From NCBI RefSeq assembly GCF_000812565.1, contig NZ_JTAM01000061.1:1-64000 (forward strand): a stretch of DNA of 64,000 nt, written 5' to 3'. The notes beneath the pieces were generated by a model, which was not told where the DNA came from, made no database searches, and saw only the letters and a program-made list of their open reading frames with translations. Position numbers and translations under genes: made by a program. Of the stretch, positions 8,200 to 16,271 are shown piece after piece (within the stretch, counting starts at the first letter, position 1; the number at the start of each line of letters is the position of its first letter). This stretch comes from Flammeovirga sp. OC4 (GTDB taxonomy: Bacteria; Bacteroidota; Bacteroidia; Cytophagales; Flammeovirgaceae).

Positions 8200-8589
8200 T
8201 TACTTCTCATACAACTCAATCGGCAATTCATCTGGATCATCAAAGAAGCAGAACTTTTTACCTGTATGTGGATCAACCATAATATCACCTACAGGTACTT
8301 TATTTTCTTTTAGAAAAACGATACTGTCTTCTATACTATCGACTTCAAAAGCGATATGCCTTAGCCCTCTCGCTTCTGGCCATGAAACCCTCGGAGGATT
8401 GCTAGGAAATGAAAATAATTCAATCAGGTATTGTCCATTAAATGACAAATCCAATTTCCATGAGTCTCTTTCTTCTCGATACACTTCCTGAAGAATCTCA
8501 AAACCCATGATTTCTGTATAAAACTTTTTTGATTTGGGATAATCGGAGCAGATAATGGCGATGTGGTGTAATTTATTTAATTTCAGCAT
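8200..8589 (-). CDS. VOC family protein (YaeR/GloA2-like)
   Basis: I start it at MLKLNKLHHIAII, giving 129 residues; a longer frame to 8628 adds an unconserved tail. It is one vicinal-oxygen-chelate unit pair: KLHHIAIICSDYPKSKKFYTEIMGFEIL at the N-terminus and GLRHIAFEVDSIEDSIVFLKE plus FFDDPDELPIELYE at the end. Metal-ligand positions His7, Glu (near 52), His (near 73) and Glu (near 126) are kept. This matches the YaeR/GloA2 subgroup, related to glyoxalase I but of uncertain substrate. It converges with the AraC gene with only 3 bp between stops and no terminator, so the transcripts probably overlap. Confidence 0.8.
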   Translation of the reverse strand: MLKLNKLHHIAIICSDYPKSKKFYTEIMGFEILQEVYREERDSWKLDLSFNGQYLIELFSFPSNPPRVSWPEARGLRHIAFEVDSIEDSIVFLKENKVPVGDIMVDPHTGKKFCFFDDPDELPIELYEK

Positions 8590-8637
8590 TTTCTCTGTTG
8601 TACGATTTATAGATTCATTTATGTACATCTAATATAA

Positions 8638-8669
8638 ATAAAAAAGGCACACCCCGAAGAGTATGCCTT
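8638..8669 (-). terminator. Rho-independent terminator
   Basis: On the minus strand AAGGCATAC pairs with GTGTGCCTT (8644-8652 with 8661-8669; one G-U pair) and is followed by a run of U. It ends transcription of the coiled-coil gene before the VOC gene. Confidence 0.8.
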
Positions 8670-8693
8670 AATATTGGACGACTTTGAATAAAG

Positions 8694-9089
8694 TTATTTT
8701 TTCAACATTTCAACCTGATCTTTCAAGAGTTGAATAATGTCTTCTTTGTCTTTTAACTGAGATTTTAACTGCTTTACTTGAGCTTTTAATTGAGCAACCT
8801 CATCTGAAGAATTTACATCTTCCTTAGTTTCCTCAACTTTTTTCTTCTTCTTTTTCTTTTGTTTGATGTCCACTCGGATGTTACGAGTTTCTGGATCCTC
8901 AGATTTGATTTCATTTACTTCCACATCAACTGTTTTTGATGCTTCTTGTACGTCTTCCACCGCACCCTGTACAGCTTCAAAAACATTCTTGATGGTCGTT
9001 TTTACTTTTTCCTTCTGCAGTTCATCGGTCATACGAGGAAAAACGAAGTCTTTTAGAATATCCTCAAATGGATTGTCTTTTCTGCTCAT
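8694..9089 (-). CDS. Charged coiled-coil protein of unknown function
   Basis: The 131 residues have three parts: an N-terminal region (1-50) with DILKDFVFPRM and a helical KVKTTIKNVFEAVQGAVEDVQEA; a central, very basic stretch with eight consecutive lysines near residue 80; and a C-terminal leucine-heptad coiled coil (about 97-131, AQLKAQVKQLKSQLKDKEDIIQLLKDQ, here split by reading). No signal peptide or membrane segment is present. I do not recognise the family. The lysine run could contact nucleic acid or membranes, but that is a guess. It is a single gene with its own terminator. Confidence 0.65.
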   Translation of the reverse strand: MSRKDNPFEDILKDFVFPRMTDELQKEKVKTTIKNVFEAVQGAVEDVQEASKTVDVEVNEIKSEDPETRNIRVDIKQKKKKKKKVEETKEDVNSSDEVAQLKAQVKQLKSQLKDKEDIIQLLKDQVEMLKK

Positions 9090-9203
9090 AATTGATTTAA
9101 TTAATTTGACATGTTGATTGACTCAACTTAATTTTTTAGTTCAATAAATAAGTTAACGAATTTAAATGATAAGTGTTTCAAGTGAGCTTATTTTTTAACA
9201 TTC

Positions 9204-12200
9204 CTAATTCGCAATTTTGTAATCCAAACTTCCAACCTCATAAACACTTTTACCCGCCTTCTTCAATTGTAAACTCAGTTCTTGTCTTTTTTCTTTAGAA
9301 TTACTGTAAGAAGTATACAAGAAGGTTCTGAGCGTGACAGGCCCAAACAACGACTGCTTGGAGCTTCCATAATAATTGACCTTAATGATGTATTGTCCTT
9401 CGATAGCGTGCTTCAAACGAAATTCTTCAGGTCCATAACCTCTTGTAAAGTCATTGGACATTTTTCCACCAATTCTAGTGTCTTTATGAGAATAAAAGCA
9501 TTTCTCGTTAATAGGATCAATCACCCACAAGTCAATGTCAGTATCCAACATATCCCAATCAATCACAATTCTGACATCCAAAGGCATCGCATGAATAAAG
9601 CGAGCATCAATTTTTGAGGTATCAATCTGCTTTGGATACTTGGTGATCAAATTATTCATTTCATGTAAAATGATTAACTCTATATTCCCAAATCGAGCAA
9701 TGATATCAGCATCCCAATCACTCTCAATTATACTGTAATACTGATCTACCGCTTTTTGATACTCACCCTTATCCACATACAACAATGCCAAATCTCTATA
9801 ATTCTGAGGTTCGAAAGGTCTTAAGTCAATCAGTTTTTTAAAGATATATTCCGCTTCTTCATAACGTTCAAACTCTTGTAGTTTCCTTCCTAGATTTCTT
9901 AATACTTCATGGTTTTCTAAATCAATCTCTGCCAAATTACTCAACACCTGAAAACTCATTTTCTGATCTCCTTCGCTATAAAAATAGGAAGCGACATCAT
10001 AGTAGAAGGATGGTGCATTTTTATATTCCTTTTTCAATTCATAATACTTGGATGATCTTTTACTTTTTTCTGTCGACTTTAATGCTTCCAAGTACTTTGC
10101 ATCCGACTCATAAGGAATCAAAGTAGTTTTTACAGTCTTTTTGGGTTTACTTTTTCTTTTTGCAGTAGAAATCTCTTCAACTTCTGCCAATGCCATTTCT
10201 TCAACCACTGTCGCTTCTTCCAAATCTACATCCATCATTACTTCTCGCTCATTTGGTACACTTTCCACTTCCACTCCCTGAATAAGTGCAGGTGCTTGCC
10301 TTGTAACATCTACTTCAATCATTTCCTCATCTAAAACTTCATTAGGTAATTCAATAGTCTCCACCATAATCACTAAAAGTTCCATGTCAATTTGATACAT
10401 ATCTACCTCTTGACTATCAAAACCTTCAAAAGTAAAAACCAATATCCCATTGAGTGGCACTTCAATACTAAATTTCCCTTGATAATCCGTTACTACACTT
10501 TGAGAGGTTCCTCTTAATTTCACCTGCACACCAGGTAATATTTGATTTACTCCGTTTTCCTTTACAATCCCTGATACAATCTTCTTTTGCGAAACATATT
10601 CTCTAGGAGGAAGAGGTTGATGATTGTTCTGACCAAGGGATTTTGGTTTATTCAATTTTTCCTTTCGAATGACTTCACTCATGTCCTTAGAATTCTCCCA
10701 CCATTTTATATCCTCTTGAAAAGAAGCATAAATGCGATCCTTACGAGTCGTCAATTCTTTTGTTTTGTGCTCCTGTTTTTCTTTCAGCTTCGCATAATAC
10801 TCCTTTCGCATAGAAGCAGGAGGAACAATCTCATGCGTTACATAATCCTCCAGATTGTCTAATACAATAAATGACGTAAAATCCGTCACTATTCCATATT
10901 TCAATGCCAAATCCGTAATTTTCTCTTCATTCTGTTTTGAAAGCTCACTGAATTCATCAATCTGTTTTTGTGCCCACAACTTCTCCAGCATTTCATATTT
11001 TTTCTCTGAAGACTCAATAACCACTACATCAGAACTCAACACTTGTCCCCCAATACCATAGTTGATTTTCACCTTAGCTTCATTTGATTTCAATTTTCCC
11101 GTTATCGCAAAATTCTTTTTCACCAAGGCTACTTTGCTAGGGTAAACTTCCGCTACCTCCCCTTCCAATACTTCTACTCCTAAAAATCGAATAGCAGGCT
11201 GTTGCATTTTTTCCAAGAGGGCCTCTAGCTTACGAGAAGACAGATTAAGATAATCTCCCGAATTTTGATTCGCTAAAGCCGAGAGATAAGCTTGATTGAC
11301 ACTACTGCTTGATGAAATAGTATAAAGAGGCTGTTTGAAGTCAAAAAGTATTTCTTGAGCTAAATTAGAAATCCCATCAGAGAACAACCACACTTCTTCT
11401 GAGCCTACATTCTGTGTTAAATATTCCCCTAGCTTACAACCTCCATCGTATTCGAAACCATCAATATATTGAAGCAGTTTTGATACATCTCCTTCTTTAA
11501 TTTGAAACTTCTTAGAAGTAGTCACCTCATAATTGAAAGTCCTGAAATCTACACTTACATTTTTATTCCACTTGAAATATTCATTCATCAATTCCTTCTC
11601 TTTCTCAATATCTCTTCCTTTATAATGTGCAGAAACATCCCAAAGGAAAGTAATACTACTTGGTTTCTTTTTATCTTTTGAAACGGCCTTGGGCTGACTT
11701 TGTACATAGAAAAACTGATCTGCCGAGAACTTCCCTTTAGTAGACTTGGTCTTTTTGGTTTTTCCCTTTTGAGGTAATGTAAATGATAGGTTAGATTGAA
11801 CGAAAGTGTCTTTTGCGATGTAATTGGCAATCGTAGATTCATGAACATCTTGGAATTGAATATCTAGTGGATTATCGCCATTTAATGCTACATCAGACTT
11901 ATTGATGATTTCTACATGCACCTCGAATTCTTTTAGAAGATTCTTATAATACATCGGTAGATTGTAAATAATAGCTCCTTTATCATTCTTACTTAATTCC
12001 TGATCAAAAGCGATAATACACTTTTTATATTCTTTTGGGAAAATAGGATAGACTCTTGTTTTGAAGTTATTACCAACGGTCTTCTCCAAGATTGCTGGGT
12101 CTACATTTTGCCTTACAATATTCTCAAAAACTTCTGTTGCTTTTTCTTTCTTTACAACTACTCCTTCTCTCCATTCCCCTCCTATATCTAATGAAAAAGC

Positions 12201-12440
12201 TGAAACAGTAGCTCCTTGTTCCATAGGAAAGTTGAGTTCTCCTTCTAAAACACGATTACCATAATTGTAGAAATGCATTTCCATCTTAGTAGTAGCAATA
12301 TTATCAAGTACCACCACATCTATATAGAGTTTCCTTAAGGCTACGGAGTCACCTTCAGTATCGGGATTGTTAATCGTAATTATTTGCCCTTTTAGGGTTA
12401 CTGATACTAATAAAAAGAGAAGTAATAGTTGAACTTTCAT
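9204..12440 (-). CDS. VIT/vWA-like secreted protein with carboxypeptidase-regulatory, TPR and DUF2135 domains
   Basis: I choose the start at MKVQLLLLFLLVSVTLKGQ, a clear signal peptide, giving 1078 residues; 18 extra upstream residues precede it in the longer frame. In order are a VIT domain (about 20-150, with MEMHFYNYGNRVLEGELNFP and a VEVxF/ATEVFENIVRQ segment), a von Willebrand A-like domain (about 260-415) with a degenerate metal site (WDVSAH instead of DxSxS), a carboxypeptidase-regulatory beta domain (about 620-690), a low-complexity acidic linker, TPR-like helices (about 845-910) and a C-terminal DUF2135 domain (about 960-1050, DWDMLDTDIDLWVIDP). Related proteins in Bacteroidota are envelope-associated. 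The function is unknown. Confidence 0.85.
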   Translation of the reverse strand: MKVQLLLLFLLVSVTLKGQIITINNPDTEGDSVALRKLYIDVVVLDNIATTKMEMHFYNYGNRVLEGELNFPMEQGATVSAFSLDIGGEWREGVVVKKEKATEVFENIVRQNVDPAILEKTVGNNFKTRVYPIFPKEYKKCIIAFDQELSKNDKGAIIYNLPMYYKNLLKEFEVHVEIINKSDVALNGDNPLDIQFQDVHESTIANYIAKDTFVQSNLSFTLPQKGKTKKTKSTKGKFSADQFFYVQSQPKAVSKDKKKPSSITFLWDVSAHYKGRDIEKEKELMNEYFKWNKNVSVDFRTFNYEVTTSKKFQIKEGDVSKLLQYIDGFEYDGGCKLGEYLTQNVGSEEVWLFSDGISNLAQEILFDFKQPLYTISSSSSVNQAYLSALANQNSGDYLNLSSRKLEALLEKMQQPAIRFLGVEVLEGEVAEVYPSKVALVKKNFAITGKLKSNEAKVKINYGIGGQVLSSDVVVIESSEKKYEMLEKLWAQKQIDEFSELSKQNEEKITDLALKYGIVTDFTSFIVLDNLEDYVTHEIVPPASMRKEYYAKLKEKQEHKTKELTTRKDRIYASFQEDIKWWENSKDMSEVIRKEKLNKPKSLGQNNHQPLPPREYVSQKKIVSGIVKENGVNQILPGVQVKLRGTSQSVVTDYQGKFSIEVPLNGILVFTFEGFDSQEVDMYQIDMELLVIMVETIELPNEVLDEEMIEVDVTRQAPALIQGVEVESVPNEREVMMDVDLEEATVVEEMALAEVEEISTAKRKSKPKKTVKTTLIPYESDAKYLEALKSTEKSKRSSKYYELKKEYKNAPSFYYDVASYFYSEGDQKMSFQVLSNLAEIDLENHEVLRNLGRKLQEFERYEEAEYIFKKLIDLRPFEPQNYRDLALLYVDKGEYQKAVDQYYSIIESDWDADIIARFGNIELIILHEMNNLITKYPKQIDTSKIDARFIHAMPLDVRIVIDWDMLDTDIDLWVIDPINEKCFYSHKDTRIGGKMSNDFTRGYGPEEFRLKHAIEGQYIIKVNYYGSSKQSLFGPVTLRTFLYTSYSNSKEKRQELSLQLKKAGKSVYEVGSLDYKIAN

Positions 12441-12583
12441 GAGAGTAAATGTTGATTGAATATCATTTTTATCAATATAACGACCTAAATTCATAGTTGG
12501 TGTTGTCTAATGTTAAGCTCTCAATCCTACTGCGTTATACTATGTTAATGATGCTCAATAAAATTATACTCCAGTTCAACAAG

Positions 12584-13192
12584 TTAAAATGAATACCCAA
12601 CACCAAATTTGAAACCATCTTCTACTAATTTATGATGGAATCTGTCTGCAGGCATTTCTAGAAGGGCTCTCATTTTTAAATAAGGGTTGAGCATCAAACT
12701 GATGCCGTTATTGAGCTGATATTTGATTCCAACTCCTAAATAAGCACCTACACCTGTTTGACCGTCCATTTCACTGTCTTCTGATAGATCAAAAGAGACT
12801 ACTGTCCCTGTATTGATAAAAAAGTATTTCAAAAACTTTAACCGAACACCAATTGGTATCTCCAATGTATTAATTCCATGTTCTGTTAGGCTTCGTGATG
12901 AAGACATTCCTGGGTAAAAAGGAGCACGTGAAATTACCTTATGGCTGAAATATTCTACACCTGATTCAAGATCAAAAGTTTTACTTAATTGATATTGATA
13001 GTTAATACCAATACCAAAGTAGCTCTTTCCTCCTTTGTAGCCTCCTCCATCATAATTCTCAAAGGAGAGTAATTCATTGTTTCCTAGTCCAGAATAAGAA
13101 AGTAGAATACTATGCTTGGTTTCTTCTTGAGAAAAGCAGTTGATCACAGCAATAAATAATATTGCAAAGGTTAAAGTTAGCTTGTTGTACAT
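12584..13192 (-). CDS. Outer-membrane beta-barrel protein
   Basis: A signal peptide (residues 1-22, ending CFSQ) is followed by 180 residues of alternating strands with aromatic girdles, for example YFGIGINYQYQLSKTFDLESGVEYFSH, and the terminal strand KFGVGYSF ends in Phe. That is the hallmark of a small (about 8-strand) outer-membrane barrel of the PorT/OmpA-like type. No catalytic motif is seen. It lies between the VIT-domain gene and the tRNA genes on the same strand, with no clear terminator before the VIT gene. Confidence 0.75.
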   Translation of the reverse strand: MYNKLTLTFAILFIAVINCFSQEETKHSILLSYSGLGNNELLSFENYDGGGYKGGKSYFGIGINYQYQLSKTFDLESGVEYFSHKVISRAPFYPGMSSSRSLTEHGINTLEIPIGVRLKFLKYFFINTGTVVSFDLSEDSEMDGQTGVGAYLGVGIKYQLNNGISLMLNPYLKMRALLEMPADRFHHKLVEDGFKFGVGYSF

Positions 13193-13245
13193 AGTTGCTT
13201 TTTAAGTTGATTATAGTTCTCAGACAACTCAAAGAAAATAAAGGA

Positions 13246-13280
13246 CAAAAAAAATCCTGTCTCATTTCTGAAACAGGATT
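13246..13280 (-). terminator. Terminator after the tRNA-Glu genes
   Basis: On the minus strand AATCCTGT pairs with ACAGGATT across an 12-nt loop (arms at 13273-13280 and 13253-13260) and is followed by eight U. It lies 2 bp past the proximal tRNA gene. Confidence 0.8.
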
Positions 13281-13282
13281 GG

Positions 13283-13354
13283 TACTCCGTACGGGATTCG
13301 AACCCGTGCTACCAGGATGAAAACCTGGCGTCCTAACCCCTAGACGAACGGAGC
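13283..13354 (-). tRNA. tRNA-Glu (anticodon TTC), copy 2
   Basis: The 72-nt cloverleaf has acceptor GCTCCGT paired with ACGGAGT (first pair G-U), an anticodon loop TTTTCAT with anticodon TTC, and a standard T arm with GGTTCGAATCC. CCA is not encoded. It is identical to the copy 32 bp upstream and lies before a terminator. Confidence 0.97.
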
Positions 13355-13386
13355 GGGGTATTGATTTTGAGTCTCAATTAGACTTG

Positions 13387-13458
13387 TACTCCGTACGGGA
13401 TTCGAACCCGTGCTACCAGGATGAAAACCTGGCGTCCTAACCCCTAGACGAACGGAGC
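13387..13458 (-). tRNA. tRNA-Glu (anticodon TTC), copy 1
   Basis: This copy has the same 72-nt sequence as the one at 13283-13354. It is the promoter-proximal member of a two-gene minus-strand unit with a 32-bp spacer. Confidence 0.97.
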
Positions 13459-13608
13459 AACTGTTTTTTGCGAGTGCAAAGGTATTAGAAAACCCTATTC
13501 ACTCCAAACGGTTTTCAAAAAAAAAGAAGAAATATTACAATCATTAAGAAAAAAAGGTGATTTAGGGCTATTTTTCGGGGTCTAAACACTCAAAAATATA
13601 ATTTTGAC

Positions 13609-14373
13609 ATGTACGAACTTCTTGAAAACAGTTACAAAAAATACAATCAGCCTAATTTTATTCCTGATGACCCTATCTGTATCCCTCACTCTTTTTCAAA
13701 AAAAGAAGATATTGAAATCATGGGATTCTGGGCAGCAGTGCTCGCTTGGGGGCAAAGGAAGACCATTATCAATAAGTGCAAAGAGTTGGTGAGTTTAATG
13801 GACAACGCCCCTCACGACTTTATTATCAATCATACAGAAAGTGATTTAAAACCCTTTCTGAATTTCAAGCACCGTACCTTCAATGATGTGGATACGTTGT
13901 ATTTTCTTTCTTTCTTCCAAAAGCATTATCAAAAATACAATTCACTAGAAGATGCTTTTCTGATCGGTTATTCTGAGAAAGATGAAAACGTAGGGAATTC
14001 TCTCATCGCATTTCATAATTATTTCTTTGAAGATGAAGATGCACCTCAGCGTACAAGAAAACATATTGCAACTCCTGCAAGAAAATCGGCTTGCAAAAGA
14101 ATCAATATGTTTTTGAGATGGATGGTGAGGAAAGATAATCAAGGTGTAGATTTTGGAATTTGGAATACCATACAGCCAAGCCAATTGATCTGTCCGTTGG
14201 ATGTACACGTGGAAAGAGTGAGCAGAAAACTGAAGTTATTGACACGAAAACAATCGGATTGGAATGCAGCGGTAGAGTTAACTGAAAATTTAAAAAAGAT
14301 TGACCAAAATGACCCTGTAAAATATGATTTCGCATTATTCGGGTTAGGCTTAGAAAAGTTTGCTTCTTCTTAA
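13609..14373 (+). CDS. DUF2400/TIGR02757 family protein
   Basis: The 254 residues match the TIGR02757 family by eye: FWAAVLAWGQRKTIINKCKELVSLMDNAPHDFI is the conserved N-terminal block, and KSACKRINMFLRWMVRKD with the later CPLDVHVERVSRKLKLLTRK is the hallmark C-terminal block. The helical fold resembles HhH-type DNA glycosylases, and the LDVHVxR stretch resembles that family's catalytic region, but no activity has been established to my knowledge. No signal peptide is present. A TAATTTTG element at 13599-13606 resembles a -7 box but is only 2 bp before the ATG, so the true promoter is unclear. The gene stands alone. Confidence 0.85.
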   Translation: MYELLENSYKKYNQPNFIPDDPICIPHSFSKKEDIEIMGFWAAVLAWGQRKTIINKCKELVSLMDNAPHDFIINHTESDLKPFLNFKHRTFNDVDTLYFLSFFQKHYQKYNSLEDAFLIGYSEKDENVGNSLIAFHNYFFEDEDAPQRTRKHIATPARKSACKRINMFLRWMVRKDNQGVDFGIWNTIQPSQLICPLDVHVERVSRKLKLLTRKQSDWNAAVELTENLKKIDQNDPVKYDFALFGLGLEKFASS

Positions 14374-14469
14374 GAATTACTATTCAATTCGCTTAAAAAG
14401 CTCTTTTTGCAAGAAGAATGTAGAATAGTAACCCCTAATAATTCTTGTAAGAATATTGATAATAATCAC

Positions 14470-14499
14470 TTGCCGAATCTATAAAAAAGGGTACATTTG
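14470..14499 (+). promoter_or_regulatory. Bacteroidota-type promoter for the cytochrome c gene
   Basis: A TTG at 14470-14472 lies 19 bp from TACATTTG at 14492-14499, an exact match to the TTG-N19-TAnnTTTG pattern. It lies 38 bp upstream of the start codon. Confidence 0.7.
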
Positions 14500-14537
14500 A
14501 ATTATAATTGTAAAATTAACACCTAAAGATATTCATC

Positions 14538-14936
14538 ATGAAAAAAATAACATTATACCTATCATTATTATTAGCCATAACCTTGTTTTCATTCATCAAT
14601 TATAATCCATTAGAAGAAAGTATTAAGAGAGGTCAAGGTGTTTATATGGTGAATTGTATGCACTGTCATTTAGAGCAAGGAGAAGGAATAGAGCCTCAAG
14701 TTCCACCATTATCAGGTGTAGAGTATTTAGTAAAAAATAAGCATCAAGCAATTCGTCAGGTCTTACACGGTTTAGAAAAACCTATCACTATTAATGGGGT
14801 TACTTATACAGGTGCAATGCCTGAACAAGGTGTATTATCAGACCAGGAAACTGCAGATGTATTGAATTATATTAGAAACTCTTGGGGAAACAAAGCACCT
14901 ATCATTACAGCCGATGATGTCGCTATGGAACGTTAA
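14538..14936 (+). CDS. Exported class I cytochrome c
   Basis: The 132-residue protein has a signal peptide or anchor (residues 1-23, KKITLYLSLLLAITLFSF). A single haem-attachment motif CMHCH is near residue 39, preceded by RGQGVYMVNC and followed by EGIEPQVPPLSGV. The likely axial methionine is in GAMPEQG, about 50 residues further on, before the final helix DVLNYIRNSWGN. This is the size and order of a small periplasmic electron carrier (cytochrome c6/cbb3-CcoP-like domain). The gene has its own good promoter and no partner oxidase nearby, so its electron partners are unknown. Confidence 0.9.
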   Translation: MKKITLYLSLLLAITLFSFINYNPLEESIKRGQGVYMVNCMHCHLEQGEGIEPQVPPLSGVEYLVKNKHQAIRQVLHGLEKPITINGVTYTGAMPEQGVLSDQETADVLNYIRNSWGNKAPIITADDVAMER

Positions 14937-15015
14937 TACATTAAAAATATCAGCTAAAGTCAACAGGATAACTTATTTTCTTATAGAAAACATTTAATAA
15001 TCCCCGTAAAAAGTA

Positions 15016-15023
15016 TATTTTTG
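15016..15023 (+). promoter_or_regulatory. -7 element of the purM promoter
   Basis: TATTTTTG is an exact TAnnTTTG match. The -33 region is only a TTT at 14993-14995 with 20-bp spacing. Transcription would start near 15030, at the foot of the hairpin at 15031-15073. Confidence 0.55.
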
Positions 15024-15030
15024 CGCCATC

Positions 15031-15073
15031 AGCCCATTCCCATATAAAGTTAAATAACAACAGGGTATGGGCT
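15031..15073 (+). promoter_or_regulatory. Hairpin at the 5' end of the purM mRNA
   Basis: AGCCCATTCCC at 15031-15041 pairs with GGGTATGGGCT at 15063-15073 with a single U-U mismatch and a 21-nt loop. A U-rich stretch follows it, 30 bp before the purM start codon. It could protect the 5' end, act as an attenuator-like terminator or hold a regulatory site. It does not match a purine riboswitch core that I know. Confidence 0.5.
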
Positions 15074-15104
15074 TTTCCATTTTCATTACAACCTATTGAA
15101 TCTC

Positions 15105-16271
15105 ATGCAAGAGCGATATGCACAGCGCGGTGTTTCCGCCTCAAAAGAGGACATTCACAATGCCATCAAGCAATTAGATAAAGGCTTATTTCCAAAAGCA
15201 TTCTGTAAAATCGTTCCTGATATTCTAACAGGCGATTCCGATTATTGTGCAATCATGCACGCAGATGGTGCTGGTACAAAATCATCTTTGGCTTATTTAT
15301 ACTGGAAAGAAACAGGTGATATGTCTGTTTGGAAAGGTATTGCTCAAGATGCAATTATCATGAACACGGATGATCTGCTTTGTGTTGGAGCAACTGGCAG
15401 TACTCTTTTATCTTCTACAATTGGTAGAAACAAAAACCTTATTCCGGGTGAAGTAATCTCTGAATTGATCAACGGAACTGAAGAAGTATTACAAATGCTT
15501 CGTGACAATGGTTTTGACATTCACAGTACTGGTGGTGAAACAGCAGATGTTGGAGATCTTGTAAGAACTGTTATTGTAGATAGTACTGTAACAACAAGAA
15601 TGAGACGTGATGAAGTAATCGACAACAGCAACATCCAAGGTGGTGATGTGATTGTAGGTTTAGCTTCTTACGGACAAGCAACTTATGAATCTGAATACAA
15701 CGGTGGTATGGGAAGTAACGGTCTTACTTCTGCTCGTCACGATGTATTTGCAAAATATTTGGCAGAAAAATACCCTGAAAGCTTTGATCCTCAAGTTCCA
15801 AATGACTTGATCTACTCTGGTACACAAAAGCTTACAGATGCCATTGCAGACTTAACTTTAGATGCTGGTAAATTGGTATTGTCTCCTACAAGAACTTACG
15901 CTCCAATTATCAAAAAGGTGTTGGACGAGTTAAGACCAGAAATTCATGGTATGGTTCACTGTAGCGGTGGTGCACAAACGAAAGTATTACACTTCGTGGA
16001 TAATGTGCATGTGGTAAAAGACAACTTATTCCCTATCCCTCCACTTTTCGAAATGATTCACAAGAACAGTGGTACAGATTGGAGCGAGATGTACAAGGTA
16101 TTTAACATGGGTCACCGTATGGAAATCTATGTTGCTCCTGAACATGCTCAGACAATTATTGACATCTCGAAGTCATTTAATGTTGATGCTCAAATCGTTG
16201 GTCGTGTAGAAACAAAAGAAGGAAGTAAGTCATTAGACATTCACTCTCCTTATGGAACATATTCTTACTAA
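15105..16271 (+). CDS. purM: Phosphoribosylformylglycinamidine cyclo-ligase (AIR synthetase)
   Basis: The ATG start at 15105 gives 388 residues. PurM makes aminoimidazole ribotide from FGAM with ATP, the fifth step of purine synthesis. Visible family marks are HADGAGTKSSLAYLYWKET (about 50-70, the DGxGTK nucleotide loop), QDAIIMNTDDLLCVGA, STGGETADVGD, and the C-terminal half with GMVHCSGGAQTKVLHF. The length suits the longer Bacteroidota form rather than the ~345-residue E. coli form. The enzyme is cytoplasmic and acts as a homodimer. A hairpin sits in the leader. The stop codon abuts a perfect 7-bp tandem repeat of 858 bp. Confidence 0.95.
   Translation: MQERYAQRGVSASKEDIHNAIKQLDKGLFPKAFCKIVPDILTGDSDYCAIMHADGAGTKSSLAYLYWKETGDMSVWKGIAQDAIIMNTDDLLCVGATGSTLLSSTIGRNKNLIPGEVISELINGTEEVLQMLRDNGFDIHSTGGETADVGDLVRTVIVDSTVTTRMRRDEVIDNSNIQGGDVIVGLASYGQATYESEYNGGMGSNGLTSARHDVFAKYLAEKYPESFDPQVPNDLIYSGTQKLTDAIADLTLDAGKLVLSPTRTYAPIIKKVLDELRPEIHGMVHCSGGAQTKVLHFVDNVHVVKDNLFPIPPLFEMIHKNSGTDWSEMYKVFNMGHRMEIYVAPEHAQTIIDISKSFNVDAQIVGRVETKEGSKSLDIHSPYGTYSY

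Noticed and set aside
13283-13458. Integration (att) site at the tRNA-Glu pair
   Set aside because: The duplicated segments are complete tRNA genes and no integrase or phage genes lie nearby.
15024-15104. Purine riboswitch in the purM leader
   Set aside because: The leader forms one simple hairpin and shows no three-way junction or conserved purine-aptamer core.
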